Shown in pieces: positions 1 through 5,775 of a stretch of 5,968 nucleotides of DNA. The notes below the pieces were generated by a model. The model was not told the DNA's origin and made no database searches. It worked only from the letters and a program-made list of their open reading frames with translations. The DNA comes from CAYJBP01 sp964368605 (GTDB lineage Bacteria > Bacillota > Dehalobacteriia > UBA4068). Each line of letters begins with the position of its first letter. The first letter of the stretch is position 1. A program made the position numbers and the translations under genes. The stretch spans positions 1 to 5,968 of the forward strand of contig CAYJBP010000124.1 in assembly GCA_964368605.1 (NCBI GenBank). The letters run 5' to 3'.

Positions 1-260
1 ACCGCAATTGCGGCAGCCCCCTTCAAAAATTTTAGTCAATTTTTTACAAAAAATTACAGGGGTTTGGGCTAGCTGGGTTTAGCTAAAGCTAACCCACAGC
101 TAATGCACATAGCTAGTACTCAAAATCAAAGATTTTGGCACTAGCTACGTGGGCAGCGCCCCCAAGGTCTTAAAGGTTTTAAGCCAATCCCCCAAGGCAA
201 GCAAAGCTATTTAACTTAACTGCTAAAAAGCAGCAAGGAAGAAAACTTGGCTTAAAACCG
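1..260. other. Gene-free, hairpin-rich left flank
   Basis: I see no credible coding region. The stretch opens with the palindrome CCGCAATTGCGG (2-13). It then holds an imperfect hairpin at 71-101 (AGCT and GGGTT arms against AACCC and AGCT) and a two-part hairpin at 111-146 (AGCTAGT/ACTAGCT outside, CAAAATC/GATTTTG inside). A perfect 13-nt inverted repeat, GGTTTTAAGCCAA (175-187) and TTGGCTTAAAACC (247-259), encloses a small CTGCT/AGCAG hairpin (220-233). None has a T-tract that would mark a terminator. It may be repeat debris or structured RNA; the sequence does not decide. Confidence 0.4.
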
Positions 261-262
261 GT

Positions 263-316
263 GCCTTTTGGCGAAGCCAAAACAGCCAATACGCGCCTTT
301 TGGCGAAGCCAAAACA
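263..316. repeat. Two direct copies of a small perfect hairpin
   Basis: The hairpin TTTTGGC-GAA-GCCAAAA occurs at 266-282 and again at 298-314. The identical part covers 22 nt (263-284 and 295-316), repeated with a 32-nt period. Each unit is a 7-bp stem with a GAA loop. With only two copies and palindromic units it looks like a dispersed or slippage-derived palindromic repeat. Confidence 0.85.
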
Positions 317-367
317 AGCACAATCAAATATCAAACAAAAAGCCGCAGCGTTTATGATGAAGCAAGT

Positions 368-418
368 AAAGGATGCTATCGCAAATAGTTTTATTTGCGA
401 TAGCATCCTTTGTTTTAT
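368..418 (+). terminator. Long perfect hairpin with T-rich tail
   Basis: GGATGCTATCGCAAATA (371-387) pairs perfectly with its complement at 392-408 around the loop GTTT. AAA/TTT pairs extend the stem to 20 bp (368-411), and weaker pairing continues (ATGAT at 354-358 with ATCAT at 417-421). On the plus strand TTTGTTTTAT follows, as in an intrinsic terminator; on the minus strand TTTACTT follows, so it could work both ways. The stem is longer than most terminators, so a mobile hairpin element is an alternative. No gene feeding it is visible in the window. Confidence 0.55.
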
Positions 419-431
419 CATGCTAAGCGCA

Positions 432-471
432 GGGGCTTGCTTTCTTTAGCATCGGGGGCTTGCTTTCTTTA
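432..471. repeat. Two direct copies of a 17-nt repeat, 23-nt period
   Basis: GGGGCTTGCTTTCTTTA occurs perfectly at 432-448 and 455-471. Its GCTTGCTTTCTTTA core resembles, in inverted orientation, the AAGAAAGCAAAGC units of the right flank (5776-5848), so it looks like the degenerating outer edge of the long inverted repeat. Confidence 0.8.
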
Positions 472-504
472 ACTTTAGGTTTTGCCAATAGCTTGCTTTG
501 CGTA

Positions 505-567
505 GGGCACTTCATTTTTATTTGCGTAGCAAATAAAAATAGCAGCTTTCTTTCAATTTTATCAATT
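505..567. repeat. Left arm, outer block, of the long inverted repeat
   Basis: A 63-nt block from GGGCACTTC to TATCAATT that matches the reverse complement of 5679-5741 at 62 positions. The only difference is in the 3-nt loop of the hairpin it contains (GTA against GCA). Similarity continues more weakly outward to 478 (19 of 27 bases against 5742-5768). Confidence 0.93.
514..540. repeat. 12-bp hairpin within the left outer repeat block
   Basis: ATTTTTATTTGC (514-525) pairs perfectly with GCAAATAAAAAT (529-540) around the loop GTA. No T-rich tract follows directly on either strand, so I do not call it a terminator. The twin at 5706-5732 keeps every stem base and changes only the loop. Confidence 0.85.
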
Positions 568-629
568 CTAACTCCAATTATTACCTTTTTTAGGGATTGC
601 TTCTCCCCTGCTTTTGTACTCTTTTAACT
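568..629. other. Diverged 62-nt segment between the left repeat blocks
   Basis: No gene or clear site is visible. The segment has the same length as its right-hand counterpart (5617-5678) but a mostly different sequence. Only a short patch around TTTTTAGG aligns in register when one side is reverse-complemented. Confidence 0.5.
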
Positions 630-716
630 AATTGAAAGAAATTATGATCAAAAGATTAAAAGATTAAAAGATTAAAACCATTACTTTTTGAAAAAAGTAA
701 TACAAAAACTTTTAGA
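630..716. repeat. Left arm, inner block, of the long inverted repeat flanking the operon
   Basis: This block is the reverse complement of 5537-5616. It runs from AATTGAAAGAAATTA through (AAAAGATT)x3 and the terminator hairpin to ACTTTTAGA, and includes the TAA stop codon of the second kinase at 712-714. It differs from the right copy by one additional AAAAGATT unit, by small changes in the hairpin loop and by a few substitutions. Confidence 0.9.
660..701 (-). terminator. Terminator of the kinase operon
   Basis: A perfect 10-bp stem, ATTACTTTTT (680-689) with AAAAAGTAAT (692-701), lies 10 bases past the stop codon of the second kinase. Downstream on the minus strand the sequence is TGGTTTTAATCTTTTAATCT, a T-rich tract. 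The stem is nearly all A:T pairs, so it is weaker than a standard intrinsic terminator, and the minimal loop will open the top pairs. Position and orientation make termination the best reading. The hairpin is part of the inverted repeat shared with the right flank. Confidence 0.6.
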
Positions 717-3072
717 TTATTGCCTTTAATTCGTCCATAGTTATTATGCCCGGAACATAATAATCAACTACCATCACTACTTGATCATCAATTACCCGGG
801 GCACAATTGATGGCCAATAACTGCTATTAGTTAAGATAAAATGATCGGTGATTTGGCTGCCATCCATATCGGCAGTATCTACATAAAATGGTTGCTCATT
901 TTCAATATGATTATTAAGATAGCCGGTAGAATATTCATTATTGGTATAATCATCATAAAAATAATTGCCATTAATATTTACCGCCCGATAAACCCGATAA
1001 TTATTATTGCTATCATTTTCGCCATGCAGCAAAAATACATGGTCTTCGGCCATATCAATATGATATGGTGTAAAATAATTTTCGGATTGATCAAGTGCGA
1101 TGGCCTCTTCCCTGCTTAAAGCTTCAATGCTATCAATATTAATCACCGGATCTTGTGCATTAAACTGATACAAACCTTCCACATCAATACTATCGATTAA
1201 GGTGCCATCACTCAAATGACGGTCAATTCTTAATTTAAGGATTTTACCATCAAATTGATCGCTAAAAACACCAAAATAGTTGCGTAAATCAAAATCTTCC
1301 ACACCGGTAGGCCGATTGGTCTCGCCTGTACCGGATCCGGACCATGATACCGTATCCGTCCAACTGCCTACATGGCTATAAGTAGCACCATTATCGGTAG
1401 AAACCAGCAAGCTACGATAGCCATCATCTATATATTGACCATCACGGGGGATTGTATATACATTGCTAATTTTAATTGTTGAGCTATGTGGCACCCCAAA
1501 AGCCAAACTGGTTCGGCCATAATCGGCATTAGCCCCAATATTGGTGCCTAAGCCAAAGGTAAAATCACTATCGCTTTGCCTTATTAAAACCCCTTTTTGA
1601 TCGTCTTCGCTAAGATCGACAAAGCGCCGATACTCAGCCTGATAAAGCCATTGATATTGATCTAATTGATAAAGAACATCAACCACATTTTGGCCCAGCA
1701 AATCGGGAACATAGCCGCCTTCCACACCCAGCTGATAAGTGCCCAAATCCAAAGTTAAGTTAATAGTATCACCGGCCTTTGCTAAATCGCCAACCGGAAC
1801 TTCTTGCTGATAAATACGTGGTTCTGCTAAAGATTCGCCACTAAAACAGTAATTTTCGGCTTGCCAGGTAATACCTAAATCGGCAAGCATAGCATCGGCC
1901 TCGCTAAGACTAATATTATTAAGATCGGGCATAGCTACCGCCTGCACTTCCTCTACAATTGCCGGCTCGGCCACCATGGGGGTGGTAATAACTTCCTCAC
2001 CGCCTAATTGGCTAATAATGGCCGCCCCGGCCAAAACAATAATGCTTGCTATAATCAATATTTTGGGCATTTTGCTATTTTCGGCCTTGGCCTTACTAAC
2101 TTTTACCCGCAATACATCATCGGCCTTAAGTGCCGCTTTAAACTCGGCCACCGTTTGGGTACGATCGGCTTTACGCACGGCCAAGGCATTTAAAATGGCA
2201 TTTTCGGCGCTAATCGGCAATTCCACATTTAAGGTGCTTAAATCTTTAAGCTGATCATCAATAGCACGCTCCATACTATCGGGTGGAGTTTGACCGCTTA
2301 AAATTTTATAAAAAGTAGCCGCTAAGGCATAAACATCTGTCCAAGAACCTTGCTCGCCTTTGGAACGATACTGCTCTTCGGGAGCATAACCGCTTTTTAA
2401 AATTACCGATAAACTTTTGGAATTAAGCGAACTTTCGTAGCGGGCTGCCCCAAAATCCAAAAGCTTAATCTTGCCATCATCGGTAATAAAAATATTATCC
2501 GGGCTGATATCACGATGAATTATCCCCTGCTTATGTACAGGCTCTAAGGTATCGCAAACCTGTATTATTATATCTTTAGCCATCTGAAAATCAAAAATAC
2601 CCTGCGTATTTAAAATACCCTTAAGATCTTGGCCTTGCAAATATTGCATAATAATATAGCCGGTATTATTGCCGGGAATAGTATCATAAATATCCACAAT
2701 ACCGGCCACACCATTAAATTGAGCCAACACCTGGGCTTCGTCTATAAAGCGTTTAAGGCCTAGGCTAAACTGTTCGCTGGCAGGCCCTTGATAAACACTA
2801 ATTGCGGTTTCGCCGGGTAAGCGGGTAGCAAAAGTAGCCGGCAAAAATTCTTTTATTGCTACTTTGCGCTCTAATTGAGCATCAAAACCAATATAGGTAA
2901 CACCAAAACCACCATAGCCCAAAACACGGCCAATAATATAGCGCCCCTGTAAAATAGTACCCGGTAATAAATGATAAGCCTCCTTAACCGGGGTATTAGC
3001 CATATAGCCACACTGCGGACAGGCGGCTTGCAAATCGGCTAAAGGCTGCATGCAACCCATACATCTATTCAT
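712..3072 (-). CDS. Membrane Ser/Thr protein kinase with zinc ribbon and PASTA-like extracellular repeats
   Basis: A 786-residue paralogue of the upstream kinase, likely a cell-surface sensor. Seen in order: a zinc-ribbon-like motif (Cys4, Cys7, Cys18, Cys21); a kinase domain (about 43-316) with GYGGFG at 52-57, Lys74 in VAIK, Glu112, HRDISPDN at 186-193, DFG at 206-208 and GYAPEEQY at 228-235; one membrane helix (about 338-354); and an extracellular part. Residues 378-445 fit one PASTA repeat (MPDL, SEADAMLADLGI, then QQEVPVGDLAKAGDTINLTL). Residues 453-540 look like a second, degenerate one (YVPDLLGQNVVDVLYQL, GVLIRQS). PASTA repeats in other kinases bind peptidoglycan fragments, but a single good repeat is fewer than the usual three to five of PrkC/PknB, so that ligand is uncertain. 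The last 245 residues, rich in Asp, Asn and Tyr, match nothing I recognise; STDNGATY (558-565) resembles one Asp-box. The activation segment carries several serines (214-227). The start is fixed by an AAGGAGG site. The gene lies 11 nt after the first kinase and is probably translationally coupled to it. Confidence 0.92.
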   Translation of the reverse strand: MNRCMGCMQPLADLQAACPQCGYMANTPVKEAYHLLPGTILQGRYIIGRVLGYGGFGVTYIGFDAQLERKVAIKEFLPATFATRLPGETAISVYQGPASEQFSLGLKRFIDEAQVLAQFNGVAGIVDIYDTIPGNNTGYIIMQYLQGQDLKGILNTQGIFDFQMAKDIIIQVCDTLEPVHKQGIIHRDISPDNIFITDDGKIKLLDFGAARYESSLNSKSLSVILKSGYAPEEQYRSKGEQGSWTDVYALAATFYKILSGQTPPDSMERAIDDQLKDLSTLNVELPISAENAILNALAVRKADRTQTVAEFKAALKADDVLRVKVSKAKAENSKMPKILIIASIIVLAGAAIISQLGGEEVITTPMVAEPAIVEEVQAVAMPDLNNISLSEADAMLADLGITWQAENYCFSGESLAEPRIYQQEVPVGDLAKAGDTINLTLDLGTYQLGVEGGYVPDLLGQNVVDVLYQLDQYQWLYQAEYRRFVDLSEDDQKGVLIRQSDSDFTFGLGTNIGANADYGRTSLAFGVPHSSTIKISNVYTIPRDGQYIDDGYRSLLVSTDNGATYSHVGSWTDTVSWSGSGTGETNRPTGVEDFDLRNYFGVFSDQFDGKILKLRIDRHLSDGTLIDSIDVEGLYQFNAQDPVINIDSIEALSREEAIALDQSENYFTPYHIDMAEDHVFLLHGENDSNNNYRVYRAVNINGNYFYDDYTNNEYSTGYLNNHIENEQPFYVDTADMDGSQITDHFILTNSSYWPSIVPRVIDDQVVMVVDYYVPGIITMDELKAII

Positions 3073-3078
3073 AATAAT

Positions 3079-3085
3079 CCTCCTT
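3079..3085 (-). promoter_or_regulatory. Ribosome binding site of the second kinase, overlapping the first gene's stop codon
   Basis: On the minus strand the sequence reads TAAGGAGG, then six bases, then ATG. The TAA (3086-3084) is the stop codon of the upstream kinase and its two As are the first two bases of the AAGGAGG site. A ribosome finishing the first gene therefore sits on the initiation site of the second. This supports one transcript and translational coupling, and it decides the start at 3072 over the in-frame Met codons 5 and 8. Confidence 0.9.
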
Positions 3086-5402
3086 ATTGGCTTAAGCTAA
3101 AATCATTAAAGGCGGCCACCGTATCTTCTATAAATTGCTCTTTATCGGTAGGATTTAAGGATTCTAAAGCATCATCCCAATCATCATTTTCGAACATGTC
3201 ATAGTTATCGTCACCTGTTTGGGCATTTAAATAGTGGTCATAAGTTAAAGTATCAAACATCCAATCACGCAATTGCTCGGCCGGCAAAAAGTATAAGCCA
3301 TCGCTTTGCAATTCGGCAAAAGGCTGCTCTAAATAAGGCTTAATAGCTGCCAAACGACTATCACTGGCGATTAAATCATCCATATAGTTTTTATTAAAGG
3401 CAAAATCATTATCCATATCGGCATATAGCCATTCTTCGCTTAATAAATATTCAACAAAAAGCATAGCAACTAACTGCTTATTTTCGGAAATTTGGCCATT
3501 AATATAAATTTGATCGGTAAATTCGCCAATTAGCTTATCATCAACCATAACAGGGATAATAGTATCATATTCATCAAACCAAAGAGGCGCTCTGCTTACA
3601 TGATAAGGAATAATATAAGCTTCATCATTATGAACCATATCCTTATTATCCACAAATAAGATGTATTTTAATTCAGCCAATAAAGCAAATTGCTCTTGCC
3701 AATCCTGATTAGGGCTAAAAAGGCCATCATCATAAAGAGGCGGCAAATAGGCCTGATAATAGGAATTGATATCAAAATATAATCTATTAAGAACATTATA
3801 ATCATCGGCAAGCTGATTAGCTAAAGCATAATCATATAAAGCCAAAACTTGCTCTAGCGAATTGATGGTTTCGGGCAAGGCTAGATTGCGCTGATTAAGA
3901 TCTTGGGCATTGGTAACAAAAACATTATAATGAAAACTTAAATTAAATTCACTGATTTTTTGATCGGCAGGCCAATTGCGATAATAATCGCCCAGCAAAT
4001 AATAATCATCCATAACCAAACTATTAACAAGTGGCCTAAAATCGGCACGATAGGACTCATCTTGCCAAAGATGATAAGAAGAAATATCAGGGGCATCGGC
4101 TTCGCCATAATTTTGATATTGATTAATTGCTTGCATTTTATCATAATCAAAGTCATCATACATATTCACAATATTAATTTGATGCTGGGGGTATTTTTGC
4201 ATAAAGGCCAGGGCTGCTGTATCTAAATCGATACTAAGATCATAATCCCAAACGGTAATGGTTTCGGCGGCTAAATCCATATTAGCCAGCTGATAAGCGG
4301 AATTATCAATGCTAACTCGACCAATTTGGCTAATCTGACGGCCGGCCACAAAAAGGGCTATCAATAAAAGTAAGCCGGCAGATAAAGCCATAACCGTGCG
4401 CCTAAAACGACGCTTTTTTTGTTCATTTTCGGGGAAATCATAATCATCATAATTAGTAAGTGCTTGGCGCATTTCGGTGGCATTTTTAAAGCGCAAATCG
4501 GTTTTTAAAGCCATGGCCTTCATCACAAATTTATCGGTATTATTATCAAGCTGATTATTATGGGCAGACGGGCGCTTAAGCATATCTTTTTCGGCGCGAT
4601 CGATAGATTCATCGGGGGTAAGGCCGGTAAGCATTTTATAATAGGTAGCTCCTGCGGCATAAAGATCGATAAGCTCGGTTTGACGCATATTTTGCCGATA
4701 TTGCTCGGGCGGAGCATATCCCTTTTTAATAACAATATTTTGAGTCCATTCCTCTTTAGCCGCAAAGCGAGCCGCCCCAAAATCAAGAATTTTAATTTGG
4801 CCATTTTGTAAGATATAAAGATTATCGGGGCTGATATCGCGATGAATAATACCCTTGGCATGAATGGCCTCGATGCCCTTAAGAATACCATTAAGCAGGC
4901 TTAAGGCTTCGTCGGGAGCTAAGCTACCGCCTTGGCTTTGCAAATAGTCTTTTAGGTTTAAACCATCAAGAAACTCCATAACAATATAGGCGGTATTATT
5001 ATCTTCAAATGTATCAAAAACATTAACAATATGTTCTTCGCCGGTAAAGCGAGCCAGGCTTTTACCTTCATCTAAAAAGCGGCCTTTTTGCAACATAAAT
5101 TCATCGATTTTTTCCCCGGAAAAAAGCCGAACTTTTGTTTCGCCGGCAATGCGGCTGGCTAAATCGGTGGGGAAAAATTCTTTGATAGCGATGATGGTAT
5201 TTAAGCGGATATCAAAAGCTTTATAGGTAATACCAAAGCCACCAATACCAAGGCAGGATCCAATAAGATAGCGCCCCCAAAGCATGGTTTTGGGTTGGAG
5301 AAGATAAGCAGGCTGATTGGGAGTACCATCGATATGGCCGCAATGCGGGCAAACTTGATAATCGCCACGATGATTAAAGCAATTAAAACAAAGTTGATCC
5401 AT
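3084..5402 (-). CDS. Membrane Ser/Thr protein kinase with zinc ribbon and extracellular solute-binding-like domain
   Basis: A 772-residue receptor-type kinase, probably phosphorylating cytoplasmic Ser/Thr targets in response to an extracellular ligand. Seen in order: a zinc-ribbon-like motif with Cys5, Cys8, Cys18 and Cys21; a Hanks-type kinase domain (about 43-316) with glycine loop GIGGFG at 52-57, Lys74 in AIK, Glu112 of helix C, HRDISPDN at 187-194, DFG at 207-209 and GYAPPEQY at 228-235; a basic stretch KKRRFRR; one membrane helix (about 337-353); and an extracellular part (355-772). The last opens with ITVWDYD (382-388) and AFMQKYP (399-405), and later has SENKQ, LLSEEWLY and FAFNKNYMDDL, in the order expected of family 1 ABC solute-binding proteins (SBP_bac_1). 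There is no signal peptide or lipobox; the internal helix should place the kinase inside and the sensor outside. All catalytic residues are present, so it should be active. The tail (about 730-745) is very acidic. The start is supported by AAGGGGGA six bases upstream. The kinase call is firm; the solute-binding fold is inferred from motif pattern, and the ligand is unknown. Confidence 0.93.
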   Translation of the reverse strand: MDQLCFNCFNHRGDYQVCPHCGHIDGTPNQPAYLLQPKTMLWGRYLIGSCLGIGGFGITYKAFDIRLNTIIAIKEFFPTDLASRIAGETKVRLFSGEKIDEFMLQKGRFLDEGKSLARFTGEEHIVNVFDTFEDNNTAYIVMEFLDGLNLKDYLQSQGGSLAPDEALSLLNGILKGIEAIHAKGIIHRDISPDNLYILQNGQIKILDFGAARFAAKEEWTQNIVIKKGYAPPEQYRQNMRQTELIDLYAAGATYYKMLTGLTPDESIDRAEKDMLKRPSAHNNQLDNNTDKFVMKAMALKTDLRFKNATEMRQALTNYDDYDFPENEQKKRRFRRTVMALSAGLLLLIALFVAGRQISQIGRVSIDNSAYQLANMDLAAETITVWDYDLSIDLDTAALAFMQKYPQHQINIVNMYDDFDYDKMQAINQYQNYGEADAPDISSYHLWQDESYRADFRPLVNSLVMDDYYLLGDYYRNWPADQKISEFNLSFHYNVFVTNAQDLNQRNLALPETINSLEQVLALYDYALANQLADDYNVLNRLYFDINSYYQAYLPPLYDDGLFSPNQDWQEQFALLAELKYILFVDNKDMVHNDEAYIIPYHVSRAPLWFDEYDTIIPVMVDDKLIGEFTDQIYINGQISENKQLVAMLFVEYLLSEEWLYADMDNDFAFNKNYMDDLIASDSRLAAIKPYLEQPFAELQSDGLYFLPAEQLRDWMFDTLTYDHYLNAQTGDDNYDMFENDDWDDALESLNPTDKEQFIEDTVAAFNDFSLSQ

Positions 5403-5408
5403 AAAAAA

Positions 5409-5416
5409 TCCCCCTT
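5409..5416 (-). promoter_or_regulatory. Ribosome binding site of the first kinase
   Basis: The minus strand reads AAGGGGGA, followed by six Ts and ATG. It departs from the AGGAGG consensus by one base but spacing is good. It supports the start at 5402, which also keeps the full CxxC pair of the zinc ribbon in the protein. Confidence 0.7.
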
Positions 5417-5433
5417 AGGAATAAACTACTTAT

Positions 5434-5462
5434 ATTATAAGCGAAACAAAAGGAAAAGAAAA
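5434..5462 (-). promoter_or_regulatory. Probable promoter of the kinase operon, with strong -10 and weak -35
   Basis: A perfect TATAAT lies at 5439-5434 on the minus strand, about 30 bases before the start codon, giving a short leader of roughly 25 nt. With a 17-bp spacer the -35 hexamer would be TTTTCT (5462-5457), matching TTGACA at only three positions. A good -10 with a poor -35, and repeats immediately upstream, suggests an activator-dependent promoter. Transcription start is inferred, not seen. Confidence 0.55.
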
Positions 5463-5498
5463 TAGACAATATTCACATCTTTTTAGACAATCTTCACA
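5463..5498 (-). promoter_or_regulatory. Operator-like pair of 15-bp direct repeats upstream of the kinase promoter
   Basis: TAGACAATATTCACA (5463-5477) and TAGACAATCTTCACA (5484-5498), written on the plus strand, differ at one base and have a 21-bp period, two helical turns. The proximal copy abuts the predicted -35 hexamer; the centres fall near -43 and -64 from the predicted start. This is the geometry of an activator binding as a tandem dimer on one DNA face. LytTR-type response regulators use 21-bp-spaced direct repeats, but the bases here do not identify the family. An A9 run (5498-5506) overlaps the last base of the distal copy. Confidence 0.5.
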
Positions 5499-5536
5499 AA
5501 AAAAAAGAAAAACTAAAACAAACACCCTAAATAAAT

Positions 5537-5616
5537 TCTAAAAGTTTTTGCATTACTTTTTACCAAAAAGTAATGGTTTTAATCTTTTAATCTTTTGACC
5601 TTAATTTCTTTCAATT
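5537..5616. repeat. Right arm, inner block, of the long inverted repeat
   Basis: Reverse complement of 630-716, with two rather than three AATCTTTT units. It begins with TCTAAAAGTTTTTG, which in the left copy is the end of the kinase gene, so this copy carries the same gene-end sequence although no gene ends here. It lies 134 bases upstream of the first kinase's start codon. Confidence 0.9.
5551..5600 (+). terminator. Mirror copy of the terminator hairpin in the right flank
   Basis: An 11-bp stem, CATTACTTTTT (5551-5561) with AAAAAGTAATG (5565-5575), has the loop ACC and is followed on the plus strand by GTTTTAATCTTTTAATCTTTT. It is the inverted copy of the hairpin that ends the kinase operon, so it would stop transcription running rightward, away from the cassette. 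No plus-strand gene precedes it here, so its job in the present arrangement is unclear. Confidence 0.45.
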
Positions 5617-5678
5617 ATAAAATAATAGAGCAATAAAGATAAGCAAAAAAGCCTAAAAAGCAGCAGCAGGTAGAATCG
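5617..5678. other. Diverged 62-nt segment between the right repeat blocks
   Basis: Counterpart of 568-629, equal in length and mostly different in sequence. It holds CTAAAAAGCAGCA (5653-5665), which recurs in direct orientation at 223-235 in the left flank. No gene is visible. Confidence 0.5.
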
Positions 5679-5741
5679 AATTGATAAAATTGAAAGAAAG
5701 CTGCTATTTTTATTTGCTGCGCAAATAAAAATGAAGTGCCC
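5679..5741. repeat. Right arm, outer block, of the long inverted repeat
   Basis: Reverse complement of 505-567 with one mismatch in 63 bases. It runs from AATTGATAAAATTG through the ATTTTTATTTGC hairpin to GAAGTGCCC. Weaker similarity to the left arm continues to 5768. Confidence 0.93.
5706..5732. repeat. 12-bp hairpin within the right outer repeat block
   Basis: ATTTTTATTTGC (5706-5717) and GCAAATAAAAAT (5721-5732) with loop TGC. It is the inverted copy of the 514-540 hairpin. The sole difference between the two 63-nt blocks falls in this loop, which is compatible with selection on the stem or with recent copying. Confidence 0.85.
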
Positions 5742-5775
5742 TAAACAAAACAAAGCATAAGCAAAACCGAGGCTT

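Noticed and set aside
263..316. Possible start of a CRISPR array
   Set aside because: Only two copies, each unit is itself a hairpin with a 10-nt gap between the identical 22-nt parts, and there are no spacers of normal length or cas genes.
179..449. Two overlapping small open frames, one on each strand (179-421 minus, 80 codons; 261-449 plus, 62 codons)
   Set aside because: Both run through the duplicated TTTTGGCGAAGCCAAAA hairpins and the long hairpin at 368-411, lack a convincing ribosome site, and encode low-complexity peptides. They are by-products of the palindromes.
514..540. Terminator call for the ATTTTTATTTGC hairpins (also 5706-5732)
   Set aside because: The stem is perfect but no uninterrupted T-tract follows on either strand, so I list it only as a hairpin repeat.
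1..711. tRNA, rRNA or riboswitch in the left flank
   Set aside because: No cloverleaf, rRNA-like segment or riboswitch core could be recognised, and no plus-strand gene follows to be controlled.
841..4891. Several open frames of 61 to 122 codons inside the two kinase genes, on both strands
   Set aside because: They lie wholly within the kinase genes in other frames and read as Ile-rich shadow peptides caused by the AT-rich codon choice. The kinase frames carry complete catalytic motifs.
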